Positions 42,449 to 51,255 are shown, counted from the first letter of the stretch. The stretch is DNA of 64,000 nt from Bradyrhizobium sp. AUGA SZCCT0158 (GCF_018130065.1 NZ_JAFCME010000010.1:124001-188000); one strand, 5' to 3'. Notes: generated by a model from the letters alone, not told the origin. A program made the numbers and translations.

Positions 42449-43159
42449 TCACTTGCACTGCGCGTCATTTCTCAACTTGGCGAGATCGACCTTCGCATTG
42501 GACGACGGACGCTGCTTCATCGCGACATCAGCCGCCGCGCAGGCGGCGTCGCGGTCGCCGTTCTGCAGGCGGGCGTGGGCGAGATTGATCCAGGCGTCGC
42601 CGAAGTCCGGCGTGTCCTTGACCGCCTGCTCCAGCACTGGCTGCGCCTCCTTCGGACGCTTGGCGACCAGCAGCACGCGGCCGTAGTCCGCATTCAGCAT
42701 CTTCAGCGGATTGGGCTGCTTCTGCGCAATCCGGAACAGCTCTTCGGCGTAGTCGAGGTCCTTGAAACGAATTTGCGCGATCGCCGCCAGGCCGTGATAG
42801 ACGACGCTCTGTTCGGGAGCGACGAGGTAGGCCTGGTTGAATCGCAGTGCGGCTTCGGGGTACTTGCCCGATCCAAGCGCCCGCCAACCACGCTTGACCA
42901 CTTCGTCCAGCGCCTTCTCCTTGGTCCCGGCCGCCTGCACCAGGGCCTTGACGAACTTGTCGTCCTCCTCCCGCTGCGCGTCGGTCTTGGCTTCGAAGCC
43001 AAAGAACGGCTGTTCCTTGGCGGGCGCAGCATAGGTCCGCTTCGTCACCTGTATTCCCGGCGCAACCTGCACGGTGTCAGCCGACGCGGATTGCGCGAAC
43101 CCCGCGACAAACAGCGCGCACGCAAGAGCGAACACGCCACGGCACTTCAGACCAGTCAT
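42449..43159 (-). CDS. Exported TPR-containing protein
   Basis: A 236-residue protein with signal peptide (MTGLKCRGVFALACALFVAG). The region from about 85 to 210 has repeated TPR-like helices: GWRALGSGKYPEAALRFNQAYLVAP, GLAAIAQIRFKDLDYAEELFRIAQKQPNP, GRVLLVAKRPKEAQPVLEQAVKDTP and AWINLAHARLQNGDRDAACAAADVAMKQ. It probably scaffolds protein complexes in the periplasm. Its ATG overlaps the rarA stop as ATGA, so it is the third gene of the degQ-rarA operon. Confidence 0.85.
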   Translation of the reverse strand: MTGLKCRGVFALACALFVAGFAQSASADTVQVAPGIQVTKRTYAAPAKEQPFFGFEAKTDAQREEDDKFVKALVQAAGTKEKALDEVVKRGWRALGSGKYPEAALRFNQAYLVAPEQSVVYHGLAAIAQIRFKDLDYAEELFRIAQKQPNPLKMLNADYGRVLLVAKRPKEAQPVLEQAVKDTPDFGDAWINLAHARLQNGDRDAACAAADVAMKQRPSSNAKVDLAKLRNDAQCK

Positions 43160-44499
43160 TCAGCACTTCCTCCGCCGCGTTCGCGCCGCAGCTTCGCCCA
43201 ATAGTCCAGCCGCTTGCGGATCTCGCGCTCGAAGCCGCGGTCGGGCGGATCATAAAATGTCTGGCGTCCCAGCGCTTCCGGGAAATAGTCCTGGCCGGAA
43301 AACGCATCAGGCGCATCGTGGTCGTATTCGTAGCCGGAACCGTAGCCTTCCGACTTCATCAGCTTGGTCGGCGAGTTGAGGATGTGTTTTGGCGGCAGCA
43401 GCGAACCGCCCTCCTTCGCCGTGCGCATCGCCGCGCCAAAGGCCTTGTAGGCGGCGTTGGATTTCGGCGCGGTGGCGAGATAGATCACGGCCTGCGCGAT
43501 CGCCAGTTCGCCCTCGGGATGGCCGAGGAAATCATAGGCATCCTTGGCGGCGTTGCAGATCACCAGCGCCTGCGGATCGGCCAGGCCAATGTCCTCCACC
43601 GCCATGCGCACCACCCGCCGCGCCAAAAACAGCGGGTCCTCGCCGGCGTCCATCATGCGCGCGAGATAATACAGCGCCGCATCCGGATCGGAGCCGCGCA
43701 CCGCCTTATGCAGCGCCGAGATCAGGTTGTAGTGGCCGTCGGCGGATTTGTCGTAGATCGGCGCGCGGCGCTGCAGGATGTCCTGCAATTGCGTGGCGTT
43801 GAAGACTTCGCCCTTGCGCGCGGCGCGCCAGACTTCTTCGGCGAGCGTCAGCGCGGCGCGGCCGTCGCCATCGGCCATCCGCACCAGCACGGCGCGGGCC
43901 TCGACGTCGAGCGGCAGCTTCTTGCCCTCGATCTTTTCCGCATGGGCGTACAGCTGCTCCACCGCCACCGCATCGAGCGAATGAAACACCAGCACGCGGG
44001 CTCGCGACAGCAGCGCCGCGTTGAGCTCGAACGAGGGATTTTCGGTGGTGGCGCCGACCAGCACCACGGTGCCGTCTTCCATCACGGGCAGAAACGAATC
44101 CTGCTGCGCGCGGTTGAAGCGATGCACCTCGTCGACGAACAGCAACGTGCCCTTGCCGGTCTCGCGGCGGGCGCGCGCGGCGTCGAACACTTTCTTCAGG
44201 TCGGCGACGCCGGAAAACACCGCGGAGATTTGCTCGAAATGCAGTTCGGTGGCATCGGCCAGCAGCCGCGCCACCGTGGTCTTGCCGGTGCCGGGCGGTC
44301 CCCAGAACACCAGCGAACCGAGCGTGCGCGTTTCCAGCATCCGCGTCAGCGCACCGTCGGGGCCGAGGATGTGATCCTGGCCGACGACATCTGACAACGA
44401 CTGCGGGCGCAGCCGATCCGGCAGCGGACGCGGCGCGTCCTGCTCCATCCCTGCCGCGGCAAAGAGGTTGGCAGCTTCGCGTGGCTGCTTCGGGCTCAT
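43156..44499 (-). CDS. rarA: Replication-associated recombination protein A
   Basis: A 447-residue AAA+ ATPase of the clamp-loader-like RarA/MgsA/WRNIP1 family. Walker A is GPPGTGKTT at 67-75 and Walker B FVDEVH at 121-126, with sensor-1 VGATTENPSFELN. The C-terminal part carries SEGYGSGYEYDHDAPD and DYFPEALGRQTFYDPPDRGFEREI, diagnostic of RarA. It acts at stalled replication forks, binding SSB and DNA ends. ATGA overlaps tie it to degQ upstream and the TPR gene downstream. Confidence 0.95.
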   Translation of the reverse strand: MSPKQPREAANLFAAAGMEQDAPRPLPDRLRPQSLSDVVGQDHILGPDGALTRMLETRTLGSLVFWGPPGTGKTTVARLLADATELHFEQISAVFSGVADLKKVFDAARARRETGKGTLLFVDEVHRFNRAQQDSFLPVMEDGTVVLVGATTENPSFELNAALLSRARVLVFHSLDAVAVEQLYAHAEKIEGKKLPLDVEARAVLVRMADGDGRAALTLAEEVWRAARKGEVFNATQLQDILQRRAPIYDKSADGHYNLISALHKAVRGSDPDAALYYLARMMDAGEDPLFLARRVVRMAVEDIGLADPQALVICNAAKDAYDFLGHPEGELAIAQAVIYLATAPKSNAAYKAFGAAMRTAKEGGSLLPPKHILNSPTKLMKSEGYGSGYEYDHDAPDAFSGQDYFPEALGRQTFYDPPDRGFEREIRKRLDYWAKLRRERGGGSAE

Positions 44500-45887
44500 C
44501 CGCCGAGCGTCACGTTGATCTGCTGGCCGCCGCGTACCACGGTGATGCGCCAGATCCGCGACTGACTTTTCGAGGCCTTGTCGAGATCGCTGGTCTTGGC
44601 GATCTTCTGGCTATTGACCGCGAGGATGATGTCGCCCTTCTGGAAGCCGACGCTGGCGGCCGTTCCGCCATCGGCAAGATCGATCACGACGACGCCTTCG
44701 GTCGAGGCGTCCAGCCGCAGCTCATCGGCCACCGCCGGCGAGATGTTGGCGACCTTGGCGCCCTGGAACGGCGAGCGCGCGGTCAACACGATCTCGTCGC
44801 GGTTGGTATCGGGCGCGGTTTCCAATGGCATCGTCAGCTTCACGGTCTTGCCGGCGCGCTGCACGTCGATCTGCGCCGAACCACCCAATGGACGGGTGGC
44901 GAAGCGATAGTCGAACGCGTTGGGATCGTCGATCACCTGGCCATCGATCGAGGTAATCAGGTCGGACAGTTTCAATCCGGCGCGCGCCGCCGGGCTGTTC
45001 ACCGCGACGTTGGCGACCAGCGCACCGGTCGGCGACTTCAGCCCCAGCGTCTCCGCAATCTCGGGCGTCACCGCCTGCAACTTCGCGCCGAGATACGGGC
45101 GCTTCACCGCCTTGCCGCCGCTCTTGGCGGAGGCCACGACCACGCGCACCATGTTGGCCGGAATCGCAAAGCCGATGCCCTGCGAACCGCCGGAGCGCGA
45201 GAAGATCGCGGTGTTGATGCCCGCAAGCTTGCCCGTCATGTCGACCAGCGCGCCGCCGGAATTGCCGGGGTTGATCGCGGCATCGGTCTGGATGAAGAAC
45301 TGGTAGTCGGTGATGCCAACTTGCGTGCGCGCCAGCGCCGAGATGATGCCTTGCGTCACGGTCTGGCCGACGCCGAAGGGATTACCGATCGCGAGCACGA
45401 CGTCGCCGACCAGCAGTTCATCGGAATTGGCGAAGTCGATCGTCGTGAACTTCTCCTTGTTGTCCTTGATGCGCAACACCGCCAGATCGGTGCGGCTGTC
45501 CTTCAGCACGATCTCGGCCTCGAATTCGCGCTTGTCGGCCAGCGATATCTTGACCTGATCGGCGCCTTCGATGACGTGGTTGTTGGTGACGACGAGGCCG
45601 GAGGCATCGACCATCACGCCCGAACCCAGCGAACGCTGCATCTGCTCGGGCTGCTGGCCGGGCACGCCGAAAAAGCGGCGGAAGATCGGATCGTCCAGCA
45701 AGGGATTGCGGTTCTGCACGGTCTTGGCGGCATAGACGTTGACCACCGCCGGCTGCACCCGTTGCACGATCGGCGCGAAGGAAAGCCGCAGCTCGGCTCC
45801 CGACGACGGCACGCGGCGGTCCTGCGCCAGCGCCGGCGTGGCAACGATCGCGGAAACCAGTAGCAGGGCAAGAGAGCGAATCAACAT
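44496..45887 (-). CDS. degQ: Do/DegQ family periplasmic serine protease
   Basis: 463 residues from ATG 45887 with signal peptide (MLIRSLALLLVSAIVATPAL). The trypsin-like domain has the catalytic triad His104 (TNNHVIEG), Asp134 (DSRTDLAVLRI) and Ser210 (NPGNSGGALVD). Two PDZ domains follow, at about 265-355 and 375-463, with carboxylate-binding loops starting near RPYLGAKLQAV and FQGAKVANISPAVADELRL. It degrades or refolds misfolded envelope proteins. It is the promoter-proximal gene of the operon with rarA and the TPR gene. Confidence 0.94.
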   Translation of the reverse strand: MLIRSLALLLVSAIVATPALAQDRRVPSSGAELRLSFAPIVQRVQPAVVNVYAAKTVQNRNPLLDDPIFRRFFGVPGQQPEQMQRSLGSGVMVDASGLVVTNNHVIEGADQVKISLADKREFEAEIVLKDSRTDLAVLRIKDNKEKFTTIDFANSDELLVGDVVLAIGNPFGVGQTVTQGIISALARTQVGITDYQFFIQTDAAINPGNSGGALVDMTGKLAGINTAIFSRSGGSQGIGFAIPANMVRVVVASAKSGGKAVKRPYLGAKLQAVTPEIAETLGLKSPTGALVANVAVNSPAARAGLKLSDLITSIDGQVIDDPNAFDYRFATRPLGGSAQIDVQRAGKTVKLTMPLETAPDTNRDEIVLTARSPFQGAKVANISPAVADELRLDASTEGVVVIDLADGGTAASVGFQKGDIILAVNSQKIAKTSDLDKASKSQSRIWRITVVRGGQQINVTLGG

Positions 45888-45961
45888 GCAAGAAATCCCG
45901 TAATTTGGTGCGTCAGATATAGATGCGAGGCGGCAACGAGAGAAGACAAGGCGGTACACGA

Positions 45962-46339
45962 CTACGCTGCGCGATCGGGCGCTTTGATGGTTTCCGGCGC
46001 AGGTCCACAGGACAGCCGGTCCCGATGGCTCTCCCCCCACGCCTTCAGCGTATCGATCACGGGGCGCAGGCTCTCGCCGAGCTCCGAGAGGGTATACTCG
46101 ACCCGCGGCGGCACCTCGGCATAGACCTTGCGGACCACCAGTTTGTCATCCTCCAGCGCGCGCAGCTGCTTGGTCAGCATGCGCTGGGTAATGCCGGGCA
46201 TCCGCCGCCGCAACTCCCCAAATCGCTGGGTACCGGCCTGCAGATGGAACAGGATCACGCCCTTCCACTTGCCGTCGATCAGGTCGAGGGTGGCTTCCAC
46301 CGAGCAGCCGGGCCGATGAGCAAAATTCCGCCTTTTCAT
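45962..46339 (-). CDS. HxlR family transcriptional regulator
   Basis: A 125-residue winged-helix protein with the conserved Cys near the start (HRPGCSVEATLDLIDGKWKGVILFHL), as in thiol-sensing YodB/HypR/QorR. The wing region ELRRRMPGITQRMLTKQLRALEDDKLVVRKVYAEVPPRVEYTLSELG is diagnostic. It is divergent from the alcohol dehydrogenase-like gene at 46458, a typical target that removes quinones or aldehydes. The intergenic inverted repeat at 46354-46374 is a plausible operator. Confidence 0.92.
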   Translation of the reverse strand: MKRRNFAHRPGCSVEATLDLIDGKWKGVILFHLQAGTQRFGELRRRMPGITQRMLTKQLRALEDDKLVVRKVYAEVPPRVEYTLSELGESLRPVIDTLKAWGESHRDRLSCGPAPETIKAPDRAA

Positions 46340-46353
46340 GCGTTATTTTCCAA

Positions 46354-46374
46354 TAGTATCCAAACAGGGACTAG
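46354..46374. promoter_or_regulatory. Candidate HxlR operator
   Basis: TAGTATCC and GGGACTA form an imperfect inverted repeat around AAACA in the 118-base divergent spacer between the HxlR gene and the dehydrogenase gene. The TAGTAtC half-sites resemble those bound by HxlR family repressors. The assignment is inference. Confidence 0.42.
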
Positions 46375-46457
46375 TTCCCCGATTTTACAGTACTTGCCAA
46401 ATTGATGCCAGCGCGACAGGTAGGCTCAATCAACAGAACTGGCAGGAGACAGCAGCC

Positions 46458-47471
46458 ATGAAGGCCGTCGGATACCAAAAATCGCTCCCGATCGAGGACG
46501 CGAATTCGCTGATCGATTTCGAGACCGCCAAGGGCGAGCCGAAAGGCCGCGACGTCAGAGTCGCCGTAAAAGCGATCTCGGCCAACCCGGTCGACTACAA
46601 GGTCCGCAAGCGCGCCGCGCCGCCCGAGGGCGAGACCAAGATTTTGGGTTATGACGCGGCCGGTGTCGTTGATGCGGTCGGGCCTGACGTGACGCTGTTC
46701 AAGCCGGGCGATGAAGTGTCCTACGCCGGCTCGATCCTGCGCCAGGGCACCAATTCGGAATTTCATCTGGTCGATGAACGCATCGTCGGCCGCAAGCCGA
46801 AATCGCTTTCCTTTGCGCAGGCCGCCGCGCTGCCGCTGACCTCGATCACCGCCTGGGAATTGCTGTTCGATCGGCTCGGCGCGGTGCCGGGCAAGAGCGT
46901 CGATCCGCGCACGCTGCTGATTACCGGCGGCGCCGGTGGCGTCGGCTCGATCCTGATCCAGCTCGCGCGCCGCCTCACCGGCCTCACCGTGGTTGCCACC
47001 GCGACCCGGCCGGAATCGAAAAAGTGGTGCCTCGATCTCGGCGCGCATGCCGTGATCGATCACGGCAAGCCGATGAAGGAGCAGATCGAGCAGCTGAAAG
47101 TGCCGCCGGTCGGCCTGGTCGCCAGCCTCACCTACACCGATCAGCACTACAAGGGGATCGCCGACCTGATGGCACCGCAGGGCAAATTCGGCCTGATCGA
47201 CGATCCCCCGGAATTCACGATGAGTGCGTTCAAGGGCAAGGCGATCTCGGTGCACTGGGAATCGATGTTCACCCGCTCGTCGTTCCAGACGCCGGACATG
47301 ATCGCGCAGCACATGCTGCTGAACGATGTTGCCGACCTCATCGACAAGGGCGTGCTGCGCACCACGCTCGACCAGACCTTTGGCACCATCAACGCCGCCA
47401 ACCTCAAACGCGCGCATGCGCTTTTGGAGTCGGGAAAATCGCGCGGCAAGATCGTGCTGGAGGGATGGTAG
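46458..47471 (+). CDS. Zinc-type alcohol dehydrogenase / quinone oxidoreductase family protein
   Basis: A 337-residue MDR-superfamily protein from ATG 46458, preceded by GGCAGGAGAC. The catalytic GroES-like half is about 25-130 and the Rossmann half contains ITGGAGGVGSILIQLARRLTGLTVVATA, with the GGAGGVGS cofactor motif. The zinc-ligand Cys-His-Cys set is not evident, which suits a zinc-free NADPH:quinone or enone reductase of the ZADH family. It is divergent from an HxlR regulator and probably controlled by it. Confidence 0.88.
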   Translation: MKAVGYQKSLPIEDANSLIDFETAKGEPKGRDVRVAVKAISANPVDYKVRKRAAPPEGETKILGYDAAGVVDAVGPDVTLFKPGDEVSYAGSILRQGTNSEFHLVDERIVGRKPKSLSFAQAAALPLTSITAWELLFDRLGAVPGKSVDPRTLLITGGAGGVGSILIQLARRLTGLTVVATATRPESKKWCLDLGAHAVIDHGKPMKEQIEQLKVPPVGLVASLTYTDQHYKGIADLMAPQGKFGLIDDPPEFTMSAFKGKAISVHWESMFTRSSFQTPDMIAQHMLLNDVADLIDKGVLRTTLDQTFGTINAANLKRAHALLESGKSRGKIVLEGW

Positions 47472-47481
47472 TTCGAGATTG

Positions 47482-47570
47482 CGTAGGGTGGGTTAGCGCA
47501 GCGTAACCCACCAACTTGCCACGCGATTTACTAAAGTGGTGGGTTACGCCTTCGGCTAACCCACCCTACG
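47482..47570. repeat. CGTAGGGTGGGTTA-type inverted repeat
   Basis: The arms CGTAGGGTGGGTTAGC and GGCTAACCCACCCTACG enclose inner GTAACCCACCA/TGGTGGGTTAC. It is the third full copy in the window. Confidence 0.87.
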
Positions 47571-47589
47571 ATCTACTACGATTACGATC

Positions 47590-47886
47590 TCAAACTGCTG
47601 GCACCCCCTCGACAAACAACAGCCGGCGCTCCAGCGCGGTCGCGCGCACCTTCAATGCCTCGGCGTATTCCGGCGAGGCATACCATTCACGCAGGCGCGC
47701 CATCGACGGGAATTCCACGATGATCATCGTCTTCGGCGGCGGTTCACCTTCGATGAGTTCGACGCGCCCGCCACGAACGAGATATTGCCCGCCATACTGC
47801 GCGATCGTTTCGGCAGCGAGGCTGCGATAGGCACCGAAGTCTGCCGCATCACGCACCTCGACTTCGGAAATGACATAGGCCGGCAT
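47590..47886 (-). CDS. DUF1330 domain protein
   Basis: 98 residues from ATG 47886 (MPAYVISEVEVRDAADFGAYR). The DUF1330 pattern is clear: AAETIAQYGGQYLVRGGRVELIEGEPPPKTMIIVEFPSMARLREWYASPEYAEALKVR. The fold is a dimeric alpha/beta barrel; biochemical function is not known. It lies downstream of the SDR gene on the same strand with about 90 bases between. Confidence 0.88.
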   Translation of the reverse strand: MPAYVISEVEVRDAADFGAYRSLAAETIAQYGGQYLVRGGRVELIEGEPPPKTMIIVEFPSMARLREWYASPEYAEALKVRATALERRLLFVEGVPAV

Positions 47887-47978
47887 CGAAGCCTTCCTTG
47901 TTTGGCGCGTTTTCTTTCCTCGAACCGGTCCCCACCCCCGGATCAAGTCCGGGGAATGCTCGAAAACGTAATGGCTCC

Positions 47979-48773
47979 TCACGCGATGGTCTGGATGATG
48001 CCGCCCTCGGCCCGCAATGCCGCACCGTTGGTGACGGAGGCTTCCTTTGAGCTGACATAGACCACCATGTTGGCGATCTCCTCGACGCTGGCAAAGCGCT
48101 CGACCAGCGACGTCGGGCGGTGCTGTTTGACGAAGCGGGCTGCCGCCTCCTCTACCGACTGGCCATTTTGCTTGGCGAGATCCCTGACGAAGGTCTCGAC
48201 GCCTTCCGACATCGTAGGCCCGGGCAACACCGAATTGACCGTCACGGCGGTGCCGCGGGTGAGTTCCGCAAGCCCTCGCGCCACCGCGAGCTGCGCCGTC
48301 TTGGTCATGCCGTAGTGGATCATCTCCTTTGGAATATTCAGTCCCGATTCCGAGGAGATGAAAACGATGCGGCCCCAGTTGCGCATCAGCATGCCGGGCA
48401 TATAGGCGCGCGACAGCCGCACGCCCGACATCACATTGACCTCGTAGAAGCGGCTCCAGTCCTCGTCGGGAATGTCGAAAAACCCCTTGGGCTCGAATAT
48501 CCCGGCATTGTTGATCAGGATGTCGACGCTGGGCAGCGCTTCAAGCAGCGCGCCACAACCCGCCGCGGTCGAGACATCCGCGGCCACGCCGCGGACCTTG
48601 GCGCCGGGCGACGCCTTGCTGATGGCGGCAACCGCGCTATCGACCTTGCCCTGCGCACGGCCATTGACCACGACCGTGGCGCCCGACGCGGCCAGCCCCT
48701 TGGCGATGGCGTGTCCGATGCCGGCGGTCGAGCCTGTGACCAGCGCGGTCTTTCCCGCAAGATCGATGTTCAT
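47979..48773 (-). CDS. SDR family oxidoreductase
   Basis: A 264-residue classical short-chain dehydrogenase. The nucleotide motif TGSTAGIG is at 13-20, NNAG at 88-91, and the catalytic Tyr154-x3-Lys158 in IHYGMTKTAQ. Ser in SSESG completes the triad. NADP preference is possible from the Arg in VNGRAQGK. The C-terminal VNSVLPGPTMSEGVETF is the usual substrate loop. Substrate unknown. Confidence 0.92.
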   Translation of the reverse strand: MNIDLAGKTALVTGSTAGIGHAIAKGLAASGATVVVNGRAQGKVDSAVAAISKASPGAKVRGVAADVSTAAGCGALLEALPSVDILINNAGIFEPKGFFDIPDEDWSRFYEVNVMSGVRLSRAYMPGMLMRNWGRIVFISSESGLNIPKEMIHYGMTKTAQLAVARGLAELTRGTAVTVNSVLPGPTMSEGVETFVRDLAKQNGQSVEEAAARFVKQHRPTSLVERFASVEEIANMVVYVSSKEASVTNGAALRAEGGIIQTIA

Positions 48774-49159
48774 GAGGTATCTCCCTGTTTGATGACGGGG
48801 ATATCGGGCGCGACAAGTGCAACCGCAATTGTTCTCTTCAGTTCGTGATCTCTCTCAGCCTCTCCGCTTTCGCCGTCGAGGACTCTTCCGAGGATTGGTC
48901 GGCCATCCCGCCGACCGTCAGCCGCTCAGGACGCGAATGGTGGCGCGCCGCCGTTGTGGTTCGGACCATTGGGGAAGCGAACGCTCGCTTCGGCCGAGAC
49001 AAAAAAGCAGCGCCCGGAGGCCCGCTCGAAGCCGTGAACAGGTGTTCATGAATATTAAATCTGCCGCCCGGCCGCTCGGCCGCTTGCGGCGTGCAACGAA
49101 CTTCACTTGAATGTGTTTATTGAGTGTCTGCTTTACGGATTTGCGGAAAGGAGTGTTCC
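48774..49159. other. Intergenic region between SDR and Gly/Tyr-rich protein genes
   Basis: No gene recognised in 386 bases. A short hairpin GAAGCGA ACGC TCGCTTC lies at 48974-48991. The promoters for the two divergent genes should be near the ends, but no clear boxes are seen. The ribosome binding site AAAGGAG of the right-hand gene is at about 49148-49153. Confidence 0.5.
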
Positions 49160-49561
49160 ATGAGGAAAGCACCTTTGATCCTGGCACTTGCGGCCACCCT
49201 CGGCCTGACGGCTGTCGCAGCGCCCTCGCCCGCCGAAGCGCGCTGGCGCGGCGGCGGATTTTTCCCGGCTGTGGCTGGCGGCCTCCTGGCGGGAGCGTTG
49301 ATCGGCGGCCTTGCGTCCAACGCCTACGCCTATGGCCCTGGTTACGGATACTATGGCGGATATCCCGGCTACGGTTACGGATACCCTCGTTACTACGGCG
49401 GATACGCTCCGGCCTATTACGGCGGTTATGCGCCAGCCTACTACGGCGGATATTATGGCGGGCCCTATGTGCCCGTGGTTCGCTATCGCCGCGTGATCCG
49501 CCCGGCCTTCGCCTATTATGGCGGGCCCCGGTATTATCATCGCCACTGGCGCCACTGGTGA
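49160..49561 (+). CDS. Exported Gly/Tyr-rich protein
   Basis: 133 residues from ATG 49160, preceded by AAAGGAG. The signal peptide is MRKAPLILALAATLGLTAVA. A GLLAGALIGGLASNAYAY glycine-zipper-like segment is followed by a low-complexity region of YYGGY and PAYYGGY units and a basic end YHRHWRHW. Such proteins are abundant in Rhizobiales envelopes; function unknown. It converges on the ribosomal operon. Confidence 0.78.
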   Translation: MRKAPLILALAATLGLTAVAAPSPAEARWRGGGFFPAVAGGLLAGALIGGLASNAYAYGPGYGYYGGYPGYGYGYPRYYGGYAPAYYGGYAPAYYGGYYGGPYVPVVRYRRVIRPAFAYYGGPRYYHRHWRHW

Positions 49562-49613
49562 GTTAAGCGAACGCGGCGCTGGACATCGCGCGCCGCGTTC
49601 GAGTTCGGCAAAT

Positions 49614-49643
49614 AAAAAGCGGCGCCGGAAAGCGCCGCTTTTA
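49614..49643 (-). terminator. Bidirectional hairpin terminator at the end of the ribosomal operon
   Basis: AAAAAGCGGCGC and GCGCCGCTTTT bracket CGGAAA. Read on the minus strand, the stem is followed by TTTTTATTT, directly after the rplQ stop at 49665. Read on the plus strand it ends in TTTT, serving the Gly/Tyr-rich gene. Confidence 0.88.
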
Positions 49644-49664
49644 AGACCATTTGGCTTGTAAGGC

Positions 49665-50081
49665 TTACGCCGCTTCGGCGGACTTTTCCTGCACCGGGCC
49701 GGAGTCCTTGCCCTTGGCATCGACGTCGCGGTCGACAAATTCGATCACGGCCATCGGGGCGTTGTCGCCGTAGCGGAAGCCGGCCTTGATGATGCGGGTG
49801 TAGCCGCCCTGGCGGTCCTTGTAGCGAGACGCCAGCACGTCGAACAGCTTGCGGACCTGATCCTTGTCGCGCATTTCGGAGATCGCCTGGCGGCGCATCG
49901 CCAGACCGCCCTTCTTGCCGAGCGTGACCAGCTTCTCGACGATCGGGCGCAATTCCTTGGCCTTCGGCAGCGTGGTGACGATCTGCTCGTGCTTGATCAG
50001 CGCCGCGCACATGTTGGCGAACATCGCACGCCGATGCTCGGCGGTGCGGTTGAGCTTCCGGTGAACCTTGCCGTGACGCAT
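49665..50081 (-). CDS. rplQ: 50S ribosomal protein L17
   Basis: 138 residues, MRHGKVHRKLNRTAEHRRAMFANM is the invariant L17 opening, and KPAGFRYGDNAP-type segment appears as AGFRYGDNAPMAVIEFVDRD. L17 sits at the 50S peptide exit surface. It ends the alpha operon after rpoA, as in most bacteria. The C-terminal tail KGKDSGPVQEKSAEAA is a short acidic extension over the Escherichia coli protein. The rpoA-rplQ gap carries a short palindromic repeat. Confidence 0.98.
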   Translation of the reverse strand: MRHGKVHRKLNRTAEHRRAMFANMCAALIKHEQIVTTLPKAKELRPIVEKLVTLGKKGGLAMRRQAISEMRDKDQVRKLFDVLASRYKDRQGGYTRIIKAGFRYGDNAPMAVIEFVDRDVDAKGKDSGPVQEKSAEAA

Positions 50082-50163
50082 GTTGAATTCCTCAATACTT
50101 ATTCTGTCGCGACGGTTCGTCGGACTTGTTGCTCAGGTGGGCCGCCTGCGTTCGCCCTGGGAA

Positions 50164-50223
50164 GCGAGTAGTAAGTAGCGAATGGTTTGTCTTTCCATTC
50201 GCTATTCGCCACTCCCTATTCGC
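50164..50223. repeat. ATTCGC-type palindrome between rpoA and rplQ
   Basis: GCGAGTAGTAAGTAGCGAAT on the left and ATTCGCTATTCGCCACTC on the right form an imperfect inverted repeat around TTTGTC. The same kind of element occurs between rpsM and rpsK at 51821-51891. Confidence 0.7.
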
Positions 50224-51255
50224 TCAATAGTGGTCTTCGAAGCGCTTGGCGAGCTCGTCGATATTCTCCGGCGGCCAGCCCGGCACTTCCATGCCGAGAT
50301 GCAGACCCATCTGGGCCAGCACTTCCTTGATCTCGTTCAGCGACTTGCGGCCGAAGTTCGGGGTACGGAGCATTTCCGCTTCCGACTTCTGCACGAGATC
50401 GCCGATGTAGACGATGTTGTCGTTCTTCAGGCAGTTTGCCGAACGCACCGACAACTCCAGTTCGTCGACCTTCTTGAGGAAGGCAGGGTTGAACGCGAGA
50501 TCGGGGATGATCTCCTGCGCCACTTCCTTGCGCGGCTCTTCGAAGTTCACGAACACGTTGAGCTGATCCTGCAGGATGCGGGCGGCATAGGCCACCGAAT
50601 CTTCCGGCGTGATCGCACCATTGGTTTCGATCGTCATGGTCAGCTTGTCGTAGTCGAGGATCTGGCCCTCGCGGGTGTTCTCGACCTTGTAGGAAACCTT
50701 GCGGACCGGCGAGAACAGGCTGTCGACCGGGATCAGACCGATCGGCGCGTCCTCGGGGCGGTTACGCTCGGCGGCGACATAGCCCTTGCCGGCAGCGACC
50801 GTGAATTCCATGCGGATTTCCGCGCCCTCGTCCAGCGTGCAGATCTGCAGGTCGGGATTGAGCACCACGACGTCGCCGACGGTCTGGATGTCGCCGGCGG
50901 TGACGACGCCCGGGCCCTGCTTCTTCACGACCATGCGCTTGGGGCCTTCGCCCTGCATCTTGATCGAGATGTCCTTGATGTTGAGCACGATGTCGGTGAC
51001 GTCCTCGCGAACGCCCGCGATCGAGGAGAACTCGTGCAGCACGCCGTCGATGTGCACCGACTGCACCGCTGCGCCCTGCAGCGACGACAGCAGGATGCGG
51101 CGCAGCGCGTTACCGAGGGTCTGGCCGAAGCCGCGCTCGAGGGGTTCTGCAACAACGGTCGCAAACCGGGCCGCATCGGTGCCCGGCGTTACCTGCAGCT
51201 TGTTCGGTCGGATAAGTTCTTGCCAATTTTTCTGGATCGTCACTGTGTCACCCAT
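50224..51255 (-). CDS. rpoA: RNA polymerase alpha subunit
   Basis: A 343-residue subunit with N-terminal dimerisation and assembly domain (GFGQTLGNALRRILLSSLQGAAV) and C-terminal domain for UP elements and activators (ELELSVRSANCLKNDNIVYIGDLVQKSEAEMLRTPNFGRKSLNEIKEVLAQMGLHLGM), joined by an acidic linker around residue 235-255. It nucleates core polymerase assembly. Position after rpsK and before rplQ is the classic alpha operon arrangement. Confidence 0.98.
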   Translation of the reverse strand: MGDTVTIQKNWQELIRPNKLQVTPGTDAARFATVVAEPLERGFGQTLGNALRRILLSSLQGAAVQSVHIDGVLHEFSSIAGVREDVTDIVLNIKDISIKMQGEGPKRMVVKKQGPGVVTAGDIQTVGDVVVLNPDLQICTLDEGAEIRMEFTVAAGKGYVAAERNRPEDAPIGLIPVDSLFSPVRKVSYKVENTREGQILDYDKLTMTIETNGAITPEDSVAYAARILQDQLNVFVNFEEPRKEVAQEIIPDLAFNPAFLKKVDELELSVRSANCLKNDNIVYIGDLVQKSEAEMLRTPNFGRKSLNEIKEVLAQMGLHLGMEVPGWPPENIDELAKRFEDHY

